The notes below the pieces were generated by a model. It saw only the letters and a program-made list of their open reading frames with translations, did not search any database and was not told the DNA's origin. A stretch of 64,000 nt of DNA from Streptococcus timonensis (GTDB lineage Bacteria; Bacillota; Bacilli; Lactobacillales; Streptococcaceae), in the NCBI RefSeq assembly GCF_900095845.1, contig NZ_FMIX01000004.1:627501-691500 (forward strand), in the 5' to 3' direction. Position 1 is the first letter of the stretch, and every line of letters starts with the position of its first letter. Shown here one piece after another: positions 49,197 through 57,424 of this stretch. The translations under genes and the position numbers were made by a program.

Positions 49197-49246
49197 GTGT
49201 CAGAAACCTGATACATTTTTGAAATGCATGAGTATTATGGTATAAT
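49196..49246 (+). promoter_or_regulatory. Promoter and palindrome upstream of the DUF5105-type lipoprotein gene
   Basis: TTGAAA (49219-49224), 16 bases, TATAAT (49241-49246). Just upstream of the -35, GTGTCAG-AAAC-CTGATAC is a near-perfect palindrome with one mismatch, in the position of an activator or repressor site. The regulator is unknown. Confidence 0.6.
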
Positions 49247-49275
49247 AGAGTAGATAGAATAAGGAGAATAATATC

Positions 49276-50457
49276 ATGAAAAAAATCTATCAGTATTCTG
49301 TTTTATTTGTAACAGTTATGTCCTTAGTTGCTTGTGGAACTAAGCAAGAGGCTAGTGATAATGGTAGTGTTTCGAATTCAAAATTTGAAATATCAGTCAA
49401 GGACGGAATGTATATTCATCCTTCGGATGAAGACTCGTCATCTCATTATCTAGCTCTTCAAGTTGAAATAAAAAACAATCAAGAAAAGAAATTTAATTTT
49501 ATAACTAGTGATATTACTCTATATAATGATAAGGATGAAAAGATAGAACCGATTCAAATTTATGAGTCAGATAGTAAAACTAAATTCTTGGAATATGGAG
49601 AAAGTATCGCGAAAGGAAAAAGTGTAGCCGGTTACGTCGTATATGAAGTAGATAAAGACGCTCAATATGAACTACATTTTTCACCAAGTGACTATGAAGA
49701 TGAGAAAGAATCTGACAAAGATAAAGATAATGATGTTTCTATAAAACTAGATCCTTCTATATATGAAGATAATATTGATCAAGTAAAAGATTTAGTGAAA
49801 AACTATGTGGATGCTGTATATTTAGATGGTGAAAATACAAGTGGTGCTTCAAATATCAGTGTAACTGACAAAAATGCTCAAATTGTACCTTTAGTTGATA
49901 ATAAGAAGACTACTGAGTCAGATAAGAAGAGTGATTCTGAATCTGACGCTGTTACAAACGATGTAAAAGCTGATAGAGAAGAGTTCATTAAGAAATTTGA
50001 AGATACACTTGAAAAGGGATTTTTCAGTTATAAACCATCTAGTGCTGAACTTCGTACGTTTGTGGAATCTTACATTAAAGTAAATGCTAAAAGAGCAAAA
50101 GTTGAATACAATGTAAAGACATATCTACCAGATTACGCAGTGGTTTATGTTCGTCCAGAAACAATAGACTTGAAAAACTTAAATGTTTATGAGTTAAGCC
50201 GCAAATACTATGAAGAAAATAAAGAAACATACAATAACAATTTTTCTGAAGCATTGAAAGCAGGTGAAAAATTTGTTTTAGAAAATATGCCAAGTCAATT
50301 TGAATCTATACCTTTAGATACTCCTGATCATATGGATAGAGAAGGATTTGAAATCAAAATGACTAAGAAAGATGGTAAGTGGACTATCGATACATCTTCA
50401 AGAAACTATGAGTTAAATTCATTGTCACGTGCTTTCCGTGGAGGTTTTGGTTATTAA
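49276..50457 (+). CDS. DUF5105-type lipoprotein
   Basis: 393-residue predicted lipoprotein: signal peptide with lipobox LVAC, C20 lipidated. Residues about 35-150 form a beta-rich DUF4352-like domain (YLALQVEIKNNQEKKFNFI). The central linker (145-235) is very acidic and rich in D, K and S, and the C-terminal region (about 235-390) resembles DUF5105. Function unknown; probably surface-exposed. AAGGAG precedes the ATG, and it has its own promoter and terminator, so it is monocistronic. Confidence 0.8.
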   Translation: MKKIYQYSVLFVTVMSLVACGTKQEASDNGSVSNSKFEISVKDGMYIHPSDEDSSSHYLALQVEIKNNQEKKFNFITSDITLYNDKDEKIEPIQIYESDSKTKFLEYGESIAKGKSVAGYVVYEVDKDAQYELHFSPSDYEDEKESDKDKDNDVSIKLDPSIYEDNIDQVKDLVKNYVDAVYLDGENTSGASNISVTDKNAQIVPLVDNKKTTESDKKSDSESDAVTNDVKADREEFIKKFEDTLEKGFFSYKPSSAELRTFVESYIKVNAKRAKVEYNVKTYLPDYAVVYVRPETIDLKNLNVYELSRKYYEENKETYNNNFSEALKAGEKFVLENMPSQFESIPLDTPDHMDREGFEIKMTKKDGKWTIDTSSRNYELNSLSRAFRGGFGY

Positions 50458-50458
50458 A

Positions 50459-50489
50459 TAAAGGTTCGAGTAGTTTCTCGAACCTTTTT
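50459..50489 (+). terminator. Terminator after the lipoprotein gene
   Basis: AAGGTTCGAG and CTCGAACCTT form a perfect 10-bp stem with a TAGTTT loop and T-tail. Confidence 0.92.
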
Positions 50490-50506
50490 CTGTTTGTTTG
50501 TCAGAA

Positions 50507-50535
50507 TTGTTAAAATCAAAAAAAGATAGTAAAAT
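50507..50535 (+). promoter_or_regulatory. Promoter placing the start site at the ABC-F ATG
   Basis: TTGTTA (50507-50512), 17 bases, TAAAAT (50530-50535), then six bases GGTTAC and the ATG at 50542. There is no ribosome-binding site, so a leaderless mRNA is predicted. Confidence 0.6.
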
Positions 50536-50541
50536 GGTTAC

Positions 50542-52443
50542 ATGATTATTTTACAAGCTAATAAAATTGAACGCTCATTTGCAGGAGAAGTTTTATTTGA
50601 TAATATCAATCTCCAAGTAGATGAAAGAGATCGTATCGCTCTCGTTGGAAAAAATGGAGCAGGAAAGTCTACATTATTGAAAATATTGGTTGGAGAAGAA
50701 GAACCAACCAGTGGAGAGATAAATAAGAAAAAAGATATTTCTCTCTCTTATCTAGCACAGGATAGTCGATTTGAGTCAGAAAATACCATCTATGACGAAA
50801 TGTTGCATGTCTTTGATGATTTACGTAGCACAGAAAAACAGCTTCGCCAAATGGAACTTGAGATGGGTGAAAAGACAGGTGCTGATTTAGAAAATTTGAT
50901 GTCTAATTATGACCTCTTATCTGAGAATTTCCGTCAGGCTGGAGGTTTTTCCTACGAAGCTGATATTCGCTCTATTTTAAATGGTTTTAAGTTTGATGAG
51001 TCTATGTGGCAGATGAGAATCGCTGAGCTTTCTGGTGGGCAAAATACACGTTTAGCTCTGGCAAAAATGTTACTTGAGAAACCAAACCTTTTAGTTTTAG
51101 ATGAACCAACTAACCATCTGGATATTGAAACCATTGCCTGGTTAGAAAACTACCTGGTAAACTATAGCGGTGCCCTCATTATCGTCAGTCATGACCGTTA
51201 TTTCCTTGATAAAGTGGCTACCATCACTTTGGACTTAACTAAGCATTCTCTAGATAGGTATGTGGGAAATTACTCCTCTTTTGTGGAGCAGAAAGAGCAG
51301 AAGCTGCTGACTGAAGCTAAGAACTATGAAAAGCAGCAAAAAGAAATAGCTGCCCTAGAAGACTTTGTTAATCGTAATTTAGTACGAGCTTCGACCACCA
51401 AACGTGCCCAGTCCCGTCGCAAGCAACTGGAAAAGATGGAGCGTTTGGACAAGCCTGAAGCTGGTAAGAAATCGGCTAATATGACCTTCCATTCTGATAA
51501 AGTATCAGGAAATGTCGTTTTGGAGGTTGAAAATGCTGCTATAGGTTATGATGGGGAAATACTATCAGAGCCTATCAATCTCGACCTTCGTAAGATGAAT
51601 GCGGTAGCAGTTGTAGGTCCTAATGGTATTGGGAAGACAACCTTTATCAAGTCTATAGTGGACCAGATTCCCTTTATCAAGGGAGAGAAGCGTTTTGGTG
51701 CCAATGTTGAGGTTGGCTACTATGACCAAACTCAAAGTAAGCTAACACCAAGTAATAGTGTTCTAGACGAACTCTGGAATGATTTTAAATTAAGACCAGA
51801 AGTTGAAATCCGTAATCGTCTAGGTGCCTTCCTTTTCTCAGGTGACGATGTTAAGAAATCTGTAGGGATGTTGTCGGGTGGAGAGAAAGCTCGCTTGCTG
51901 CTGGCGAAGTTGTCTATGGAAAATAATAACTTCCTAATACTTGATGAGCCAACCAACCACTTGGACATTGATAGCAAGGAAGTTCTAGAAAATGCCCTGA
52001 TTGACTTTGACGGAACTCTTCTCTTTGTCAGTCATGACCGTTACTTTATCAATCGAGTAGCCACTCATGTACTGGAATTATCTGAAAATGGTTCTACCCT
52101 CTATTTGGGTGATTATGACTATTATGTTGATAAAAAAGCAGAGTTAGCAACTTCTAAAGAAGTGGAATTAGAGACTATCAATCAAGAGAAGGAAAGTTCT
52201 TCTCTTAATGATTACCAAGTTCAGAAGGAGACACAAAAAGAGCTTCGTAAGCTAATGAAACAAATTGAAAAACTTGAGACAGAAATCGAAGAACTTGAAA
52301 CTCAAGCCCAAGATATCTCAGAGCAAATGCTAACTAGCAATGATGCCGATGAACTCATGCAATTACAAGCAGAACTTGATAAGATTAGTCAACGTCAGGA
52401 AGAAGCTATGCTGGAGTGGGAAGAACTATCGGAGCAGGTATAG
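50542..52443 (+). CDS. ABC-F family ATPase (YdiF/Uup-like)
   Basis: 633 residues with two ABC domains and no membrane segments. First Walker A GKNGAGKST, signature LSGGQ, Walker B LVLDEPTNHLD; second Walker A GPNGIGKTT, signature LSGGEK, Walker B LILDEPTNHLD. The interdomain P-site tRNA-interaction region (about 235-315) is rich in K, Q and E, and a C-terminal coiled coil spans about 545-633. ABC-F proteins act on the ribosome E site; this one resembles housekeeping YdiF types rather than resistance factors. It is monocistronic. Confidence 0.92.
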   Translation: MIILQANKIERSFAGEVLFDNINLQVDERDRIALVGKNGAGKSTLLKILVGEEEPTSGEINKKKDISLSYLAQDSRFESENTIYDEMLHVFDDLRSTEKQLRQMELEMGEKTGADLENLMSNYDLLSENFRQAGGFSYEADIRSILNGFKFDESMWQMRIAELSGGQNTRLALAKMLLEKPNLLVLDEPTNHLDIETIAWLENYLVNYSGALIIVSHDRYFLDKVATITLDLTKHSLDRYVGNYSSFVEQKEQKLLTEAKNYEKQQKEIAALEDFVNRNLVRASTTKRAQSRRKQLEKMERLDKPEAGKKSANMTFHSDKVSGNVVLEVENAAIGYDGEILSEPINLDLRKMNAVAVVGPNGIGKTTFIKSIVDQIPFIKGEKRFGANVEVGYYDQTQSKLTPSNSVLDELWNDFKLRPEVEIRNRLGAFLFSGDDVKKSVGMLSGGEKARLLLAKLSMENNNFLILDEPTNHLDIDSKEVLENALIDFDGTLLFVSHDRYFINRVATHVLELSENGSTLYLGDYDYYVDKKAELATSKEVELETINQEKESSSLNDYQVQKETQKELRKLMKQIEKLETEIEELETQAQDISEQMLTSNDADELMQLQAELDKISQRQEEAMLEWEELSEQV

Positions 52444-52451
52444 ATATAAAT

Positions 52452-52480
52452 AAAAAAGTAGTGATAATACACTGCTTTTT
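52452..52480 (+). terminator. Terminator after the ABC-F gene
   Basis: AAAAAGTAGTG with CACTGCTTTTT (one G-T pair) around an ATAATA loop and a T-tail. Confidence 0.85.
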
Positions 52481-52507
52481 CAATTATTAATAATATTCTA
52501 TCTATAA

Positions 52508-52579
52508 TCCACCCTGAGGGAATCGAACCCCCATCTCAAGAACCGGAATCTTACGTGATATCCATTACACTAAGGGTGG
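52508..52579 (-). tRNA. tRNA-Arg (anticodon CCG)
   Basis: On the minus strand the acceptor CCACCCT pairs with AGGGTGG (discriminator A). The anticodon stem is TAAGA/TCTTG with loop TTCCGGT, so the anticodon is CCG (codon CGG). The T arm is GGGGG-TTCGATT-CCCTC. 72 bases; CCA is not encoded. It lies alone between the ABC-F and mscL genes, with no integrase nearby. Confidence 0.95.
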
Positions 52580-52647
52580 AAACTTCCCTCATTATATCAA
52601 AAAATATGGTGTAACTCAAGAGTCATCTAAAAGATGAAATATAACAA

Positions 52648-52681
52648 TAAAAAAGGATTTAGACAATATCTAAATCCTTTT
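52648..52681 (-). terminator. Terminator after mscL
   Basis: AAAAGGATTTAGA and TCTAAATCCTTTT form a 13-bp stem; read on the minus strand it ends in T6, seven bases past the mscL stop. Confidence 0.9.
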
Positions 52682-52687
52682 AAATAT

Positions 52688-53065
52688 TTATTTTTTTTCA
52701 AGAAGTGCTTTGATTTCTTGAAGAACTTCCAATTCAGTTGGACCTGCTGGAGCTTCTTCAGCTTCTTCTTTCTTACCAAGGCTTTGAGCTTTTTCAATTC
52801 CTTTAACAACAAAGAAAAGAACAGTACCTACAACAACAAAGTTGATAATAGCGCTCAAGAAACTTCCGTAAGCAACACCATTCCATGAAAGTTCAGCGAT
52901 ACGATCAACGTTCGCAGCTTTCAAAGCTGGGTTCAATAGAAGTGGAGTGATGATATCGTTAACGAATGAAGTTACGATAGCACCAAATGCAGTGGCGATG
53001 ATCACACCGACAGCAAGGTCTACGACATTACCACGGAGCAAAAATGCTTTAAGATCTTTTAACAT
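52688..53065 (-). CDS. mscL: Large-conductance mechanosensitive channel
   Basis: 125-residue pore protein that opens under membrane tension to save cells from osmotic downshock. The N-terminal amphipathic helix and TM1 (FLLRGNVVDLAVGVIIATAF), TM2 (about 70-90), and an acidic C-terminal bundle helix (ELEVLQEIKALLEKK) fit the family. The loop is somewhat short. AAAGGAAAAAG upstream of the ATG. It is monocistronic. Confidence 0.96.
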   Translation of the reverse strand: MLKDLKAFLLRGNVVDLAVGVIIATAFGAIVTSFVNDIITPLLLNPALKAANVDRIAELSWNGVAYGSFLSAIINFVVVGTVLFFVVKGIEKAQSLGKKEEAEEAPAGPTELEVLQEIKALLEKK

Positions 53066-53135
53066 TTTCTTTTTCCTTTCGAAATTCTTCAGTTTACATT
53101 GTATCGTAAATTTATATTAATTGCAAGAAAAGTGA

Positions 53136-53570
53136 TTATTTCTTTTTAAATACAAAAAGCTTACTAAAAACGTAGTTGAGAATAACCATCGTAACCTGTG
53201 CAATAAAGATTTCAACTGTATTAATTGTATTAATATCATTTCCAACAAAGTAACCAATGATCTGAGGGAAGCTTGTTACAAAAATAAAAGTTAGTAGAAG
53301 ATCCAATAAAAATGTTATTAGTCTTGCAGAGGTAAATTTAATTAATCGGTTAAACCAGTTTTTTCTTTGTTGCTTAAATACAAATGTGTCATTTGTAAAA
53401 AAGGCAAATAGAATTCCAGCAATATTCCCTAAAGCAGTCGCAACTAGCTCTTGCTGTGTTAGATAAAAGATGACGATACGAACAAATATTGATACTACGG
53501 TAGTTGCAACTCCAAAAAATAAATAGGATAAAATTTCGTTATCAAAAAATTTTTTTATATATGTTTTCAT
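53136..53570 (-). CDS. GtrA family membrane protein
   Basis: 144-residue protein with four transmembrane helices typical of GtrA: YLFFGVATTVVSIFVRIVIF, LGNIAGILFAFFTNDTFVF and IFIAQVTMVILNYVFSKLFV. GtrA proteins are proposed flippases or anchors for lipid-linked sugars used in teichoic-acid or O-antigen glycosylation. No glycosyltransferase is adjacent, so the substrate is unclear. It is divergent from queT. Confidence 0.87.
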   Translation of the reverse strand: MKTYIKKFFDNEILSYLFFGVATTVVSIFVRIVIFYLTQQELVATALGNIAGILFAFFTNDTFVFKQQRKNWFNRLIKFTSARLITFLLDLLLTFIFVTSFPQIIGYFVGNDINTINTVEIFIAQVTMVILNYVFSKLFVFKKK

Positions 53571-53600
53571 AAGATTAGTATAGCATAAAGCTGATAAATG

Positions 53601-53609
53601 TGCTATACT
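53601..53609 (+). promoter_or_regulatory. Promoter of the preQ1-II riboswitch-queT transcript
   Basis: TGCTATACT is an extended -10 (TATACT at 53604-53609) about 25 bases before the first riboswitch helix. Confidence 0.7.
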
Positions 53610-53633
53610 TGTAAAGTTGACTTTTCATCAACC

Positions 53634-53692
53634 CTTGGTGCTTAGCTTCTTTCACCAAGCATATTACACGCGGCATAGCCGCTAAAGGAGAA
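53634..53692 (+). ncRNA. preQ1-II riboswitch
   Basis: CTTGGTG (53634-53640) pairs with CACCAAG (53653-53659); a CGCGG-CATAG-CCGC hairpin follows; ACACGC and the ribosome-binding site AAAGGAG complete the pattern. This is the streptococcal preQ1-II (COG4708) class, which on binding pre-queuosine-1 folds into a pseudoknot and hides the ribosome-binding site, lowering translation of the transporter. It matches the pneumococcal element closely from memory. Confidence 0.95.
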
Positions 53693-53695
53693 AAC

Positions 53696-54205
53696 ATGAA
53701 AAAACTTACCGTTCGTGATATGGCAGATATTGCCATTGTCGCCGCTATCTATGTGGTCTTAACGATTACGCCACCGCTTAATGCTATCAGTTATGGTGCT
53801 TACCAGTTCCGTATCTCTGAAATGATGAATTTCCTAGCTTTTTATAATCCTAAGTATATCATCGGTGTTACGATTGGATGTATGATTGCCAATTTCTTCA
53901 GCTTTGGTATTATCGACGTTGCCGTTGGAGGTGGATCGACTTTAGTATTCCTAAGTCTTGGAGTCATCTTGTTTAGCAAATACAGCAAAGACTATCTATT
54001 TAATGGATTGATTCGAAAAGATCATTTCTTCTTTTCAATTCTATTCTCAATATCTATGGTAACAATTGCGGCTGAATTGTATCTTGTTGCTGAAGCTCCA
54101 TTTTTCTTGACATGGTTCACTACAGGTATCGGAGAATTTGCTTCCTTAATCATCGGTGCTATTATCATTGGAAAAATTGGTCAACGAATTGATTTGACTA
54201 GATAA
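53696..54205 (+). CDS. queT: Queuosine precursor transporter QueT
   Basis: 169-residue S-component of an ECF transporter, with five to six helices. The family start (KKLTVRDMADIAIVAAIYV) and PPLNAISYGAYQFRISEMMN are conserved. It imports preQ1/preQ0 for tRNA queuosine synthesis using a shared ECF energising module encoded elsewhere. Control is by the preQ1-II riboswitch directly before the ATG. Confidence 0.95.
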   Translation: MKKLTVRDMADIAIVAAIYVVLTITPPLNAISYGAYQFRISEMMNFLAFYNPKYIIGVTIGCMIANFFSFGIIDVAVGGGSTLVFLSLGVILFSKYSKDYLFNGLIRKDHFFFSILFSISMVTIAAELYLVAEAPFFLTWFTTGIGEFASLIIGAIIIGKIGQRIDLTR

Positions 54206-54218
54206 TTTTTAAACAATT

Positions 54219-54250
54219 AAGCAGTTGAACCTGGTTCAACTGCTTTTCTT
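54219..54250 (+). terminator. Terminator after queT
   Basis: AAGCAGTTGAACC and GGTTCAACTGCTT form a 13-bp perfect stem followed by TTCTTT. Confidence 0.92.
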
Positions 54251-54314
54251 TATATTTGAGGTTCTTTAGTAGATAAAGTGGTATAATAAAGAAAAATATA
54301 AGGAATTTTCTAGT

Positions 54315-54728
54315 ATGTATAGTTATATTTTTTCAGTTTTTGAAATCATTTGGGAACACCAGGTCATTAGATATCTGATAATGTTCTTAGCACTATTTTA
54401 TTTCTATCTTTTTTTCCAAAGAGTTTCAACAGCCTTAAAAAGTGGTGGGAGTATGTTTGATCCTTTTCATATCGCAAAGGGAAGATTATACATTCATGCT
54501 ATTATTCTTTTTAGAAAAAGGATTGTTCCTTTAGCTGAAATTAGACAGATAGATATTGATTACATTCGAGGAAGAAGAATGAATGGGGACAGGTATCATC
54601 TGTATTTTACAAGGAAAGATGGAAAATCTTTTACTTTTCATTTTGGGAAAAGCAAAAGAAACGAGGAGTTAGTGAAAAATCTTGCCAATGTGGCCAAGAA
54701 GTACCATATTAAAATCCATCATTATTAA
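54315..54728 (+). CDS. Unknown membrane protein with a PH-like soluble domain
   Basis: 137 residues. An N-terminal hydrophobic segment (about 16-35, IRYLIMFLALFYFYLFF) anchors the protein; the rest is basic and beta-rich (RIVPLAEIRQIDIDYIRG, YHLYFTRKDGKSFTFHFG), as in bacterial PH-like domains (YdbS/DUF304). I recognise no specific family. TATAAT lies about 30 bases before AAGGAATT and the ATG. The decayed SUKH gene follows, and an association is possible but unproven. Confidence 0.7.
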   Translation: MYSYIFSVFEIIWEHQVIRYLIMFLALFYFYLFFQRVSTALKSGGSMFDPFHIAKGRLYIHAIILFRKRIVPLAEIRQIDIDYIRGRRMNGDRYHLYFTRKDGKSFTFHFGKSKRNEELVKNLANVAKKYHIKIHHY

Positions 54729-54780
54729 GAGTCAATTGCTAAAATTGAATTGTTGTCACTTGTGAAGGTTGTCAAAGCAA

Positions 54781-55352
54781 TGTGATATTTTATTTTATGA
54801 GGAGTTTCGAGAGGTCGAATTTTCTCAGATCAATGAAGTTTATTCTCTTTCGCCCATAGCCTTTGCTAAAGATGGAAGTGGGGGAGAATATGTTATTCAT
54901 TGAGGATGAGAGTATCGGCTTTATAGAGAGTGAAGGCCAAGTTGGGAGGGGGGGCAGAAAGCCTTAGGGACCTGCTTGCCTTCTTACTTCATGCTGAATT
55001 TATCTCAGATATTTCCTGTTGTTTGCTCTATCATAACAAGCATTTGCTGTCACAATTCTGTAAAGGATATATCGACAAAGTACGAGAAAACTATCAGTCA
55101 GAAGGTGAAGATTGAGATAAAGTGAGAACTGGACTTGCACAAGAGTTGGGACTTGAATTTGATCCAGAAAAACTGCAAGAGTTAGCCTTAAAATTTTATC
55201 AATCAGCCATAAGAACCCCTATTTTCACTTGTAAATATGGTCATGCTGAGGATGAATATGCTTTTGATTCTATTTTGTCCGATATTATCGGCTTGTGGGT
55301 TTCAGAGCTTGTTGGAATGAGTAGGGAAGAAATTATGAACTTTGGCAACTAA
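54781..55352 (+). pseudogene. Decayed SMI1/KNR4 (SUKH) immunity-type gene
   Basis: Three frames joined together give one SUKH-like protein: first SPIAFAKDGSGGEYV (ends at TGA 54901), then ESIGFIESEGQVGR in another frame, then AESLRDLLAFLLHAEF in a third, continuing past an in-frame TGA (55113-55115, likely a former TGG) to EEIMNFGN and the stop at 55350-55352. One frameshift lies near 54885-54900, the other at a G7 tract (54948-54954). The 5' end is unclear and probably truncated. SUKH proteins are usually immunity factors against polymorphic toxins; no toxin gene is present. Confidence 0.8.
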
Positions 55353-55457
55353 TGGCTAGATGGTAATGATTTTTCGCTGTAGCTTGTGTAAGGACTTCTA
55401 AAAAAGATGATAGAAAAATAAGGTCTGAAAGATTCTTTATTCTCTTAAAGTTTTTTA

Positions 55458-55466
55458 TGTTATAAT
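55458..55466 (+). promoter_or_regulatory. Extended -10 promoter of the first formate/nitrite-type channel gene
   Basis: TGTTATAAT (TATAAT at 55461-55466), 28 bases before the ATG. The same element and the same AGGAGTTTAT ribosome-binding region stand before the second copy. Confidence 0.7.
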
Positions 55467-55493
55467 AGTAACAGAAAATTTTTAGGAGTTTAT

Positions 55494-56291
55494 ATGAGTT
55501 CTTCAGAATTTATTTCAAAGATTGATTATTATTGTCATAAGAAAGAAAATCTATTTGACAAAAGTAAGTTCAAATATGCTATTCGTTCCATGTTTGCAGG
55601 TGCTTTCTTAACCTTTAGTACAGCCGCTGGTGCTATCGGTGCTGATCTACTAAATAGCATCATTCCTAGTGCTGGCTATTTTCTTTTTCCCTTTGTGTTT
55701 GCTTGGGGACTGGTTTACATTGTATTTTTAAATGCTGAATTGGTCACATCAAACATGATGTACCTAACAGCTGGAACATTCTTGAAGAAGATTGATTGGA
55801 AGAAAGCCTTTATTATCTTACTCTATTGTGCTTTTTTCAACTTAGTTGGAGCTATCTTAGCAGGTTGGTGCTTTGCTAATTCATCTGCTTTTTCACATCT
55901 AACACACGACAGTTACCTACCCAAAATTGTAGCTAAGAAGTTAGCAAGACCTAATGATTTGGTCTTGTTGGAGGGGATTCTGGCAAATATGTTTGTAAAC
56001 ATTGCCATTCTATCATCTATTTTGGTTAAGGATAGCGGTGCTAAGCTGTGGATTATCTTATCAGCCATTTCTATGTTTGTTTTCTTGTCAAACGAGCACA
56101 TTGCAGCTAACTTTTCATCCTTTAGCATTATTAAATTTAGTATTGTAGCTGACCAGATTGCCAATTTTGATATTCCTAATATCATACGTCATTGGGGAGT
56201 TACCTTTGTTGCTAACTTAATAGGTGGCGGTTTCTTGATTGGATTACCATATGCCTTTTTAAATAAAAATGAAGAGACTTATGTAGACTAA
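55494..56291 (+). CDS. Formate/nitrite transporter family channel, copy 1
   Basis: 265 residues with six transmembrane helices, FNT family (FocA/NirC/HSC). It has N-terminal KFKYAIRSMFAGAFLTF, the FNT loop NAELVTSNMM and the central-pore histidine in NEHIAANF. It probably passes formate or another small monovalent anion with protons, which suits mixed-acid fermentation with pyruvate formate-lyase. It is about 75% identical, counted by eye, to the adjacent copy, and each copy has its own promoter. TTAGGAG precedes the ATG. Confidence 0.9.
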   Translation: MSSSEFISKIDYYCHKKENLFDKSKFKYAIRSMFAGAFLTFSTAAGAIGADLLNSIIPSAGYFLFPFVFAWGLVYIVFLNAELVTSNMMYLTAGTFLKKIDWKKAFIILLYCAFFNLVGAILAGWCFANSSAFSHLTHDSYLPKIVAKKLARPNDLVLLEGILANMFVNIAILSSILVKDSGAKLWIILSAISMFVFLSNEHIAANFSSFSIIKFSIVADQIANFDIPNIIRHWGVTFVANLIGGGFLIGLPYAFLNKNEETYVD

Positions 56292-56308
56292 AATTTATCA
56301 ATTGAAGT

Positions 56309-56340
56309 GGGGAGAAATGCTAGGTTTCTCTCTTTTTATT
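56309..56340 (+). terminator. Terminator after FNT copy 1
   Basis: GGAGAAA with TTTCTC(TC) around a TGCTAGG loop and a T-rich tail. Confidence 0.72.
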
Positions 56341-56509
56341 TTAGTTAAAAATTATATTAATTATAATAAATAGCTTTAGAAGTTCAGGAATAGTTTTCAG
56401 AGATATTTGAAGTGTAAAAACTTAATACTACAAGGGTGTAAATGATTCCGATATTTTTAAAAAATATTAGTGATTGATTTATGAAAACCTTCCCATTATA
56501 TCGATTTTA

Positions 56510-56518
56510 TGTTATAAT
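56510..56518 (+). promoter_or_regulatory. Extended -10 promoter of FNT copy 2
   Basis: TGTTATAAT (TATAAT at 56513-56518), 29 bases before the ATG, repeating the arrangement of copy 1. Confidence 0.7.
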
Positions 56519-56547
56519 ATTCACAAATAAAAGTTTTAGGAGTTTAT

Positions 56548-57345
56548 ATGGTCTCATCAGAATTTATTTCAAAAATCGAATTTGCTTGTAAGAAAAAGGA
56601 AAGTCTTTACAGTCAAAGTAAATTCAAATATGCAATTCGCTCAATGTTTGCAGGCGCTTTCTTAACTTTCAGTACGGCAGCAGGAGCCGTTGGTGCAGAT
56701 TTGATTAATAAGATTGTACCAGGTAGTGGACGCTTCCTTTTCCCGTTTGTTTTCGCTTGGGGACTAGCTTATATTGTCTTCTTAAATGCTGAATTGGTAA
56801 CGTCAAACATGATGTTCTTAACAGCGGGTAGTTTTTTGAAAAAAATTAGCTGGAGAAAAACAGCTGAAATTCTTCTATATTGTACTTTCTTTAACTTAAT
56901 TGGTGCGCTTATCGCTGGTTGGGGATTTGCTCATTCAGCAGCTTACGCTAATCTAACACATGATAGCTTTATTTCTGGAGTTGTAGAAATGAAGTTGGGA
57001 CGCTCTAATGAACTTGTTTTACTTGAAGGTATTCTAGCTAATATCTTTGTAAACATCGCCATTCTTTCATTTGTTTTAGTTAAGGATGGTGGAGCAAAAC
57101 TTTGGTTGGTTCTATCAGCCATTTACATGTTTGTATTCTTAACAAATGAGCACATCGCCGCAAACTTTGCTTCATTTGCGATTGTGAAGTTCAGTGTTGC
57201 TGCTGATTCTATCGCAAACTTCGGTATTGGAAATATTCTTCGTCACTGGGGTGTAACCTTTATTGGTAACTTTATCGGCGGTGGTCTACTGATGGGATTG
57301 CCTTATGCCTTCTTAAACAAGAACGAAGATACATACGTAGATTAA
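56548..57345 (+). CDS. Formate/nitrite transporter family channel, copy 2
   Basis: 265-residue tandem paralogue of the gene just upstream, with the same six-helix layout, NAELVTSNMM loop and NEHIAANF histidine. Differences are concentrated in the extreme N-terminus and in loop 3-4 (THDSFISGVVEMKLGRSNE against THDSYLPKIVAKKLARPND), so substrate preference or gating may differ. It has its own promoter and terminator. Pneumococcal genomes, as I recall, carry one copy, so the pair is a lineage-specific duplication or retention. Confidence 0.9.
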   Translation: MVSSEFISKIEFACKKKESLYSQSKFKYAIRSMFAGAFLTFSTAAGAVGADLINKIVPGSGRFLFPFVFAWGLAYIVFLNAELVTSNMMFLTAGSFLKKISWRKTAEILLYCTFFNLIGALIAGWGFAHSAAYANLTHDSFISGVVEMKLGRSNELVLLEGILANIFVNIAILSFVLVKDGGAKLWLVLSAIYMFVFLTNEHIAANFASFAIVKFSVAADSIANFGIGNILRHWGVTFIGNFIGGGLLMGLPYAFLNKNEDTYVD

Positions 57346-57370
57346 AAGTTGGATTATTCCAACTTTTTCT
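57344..57370 (+). terminator. Terminator after FNT copy 2
   Basis: AAAAGTTGGA-TTAT-TCCAACTTTTT, a 10-bp perfect stem that begins at the stop codon. Confidence 0.92.
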
Positions 57371-57424
57371 TTTTGTTTTTCCATGCTATAATGAATGTAG
57401 TAATGTTAAATAAAGAGGAAAATC

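Noticed and set aside
52508..52579. tRNA-Arg as an integration site
   Set aside because: No integrase, no direct repeat of the tRNA 3' end and ordinary chromosomal genes on both sides.
54948..54954. G7 tract as a phase-variation switch
   Set aside because: The gene has at least one other frameshift and a nonsense codon, so changing tract length would not restore a full protein.
54930..55115. 61-residue frame as a separate gene, and 55122-55352 as another
   Set aside because: Both are consecutive pieces of the same SUKH-like protein broken by a frameshift and a TGA.
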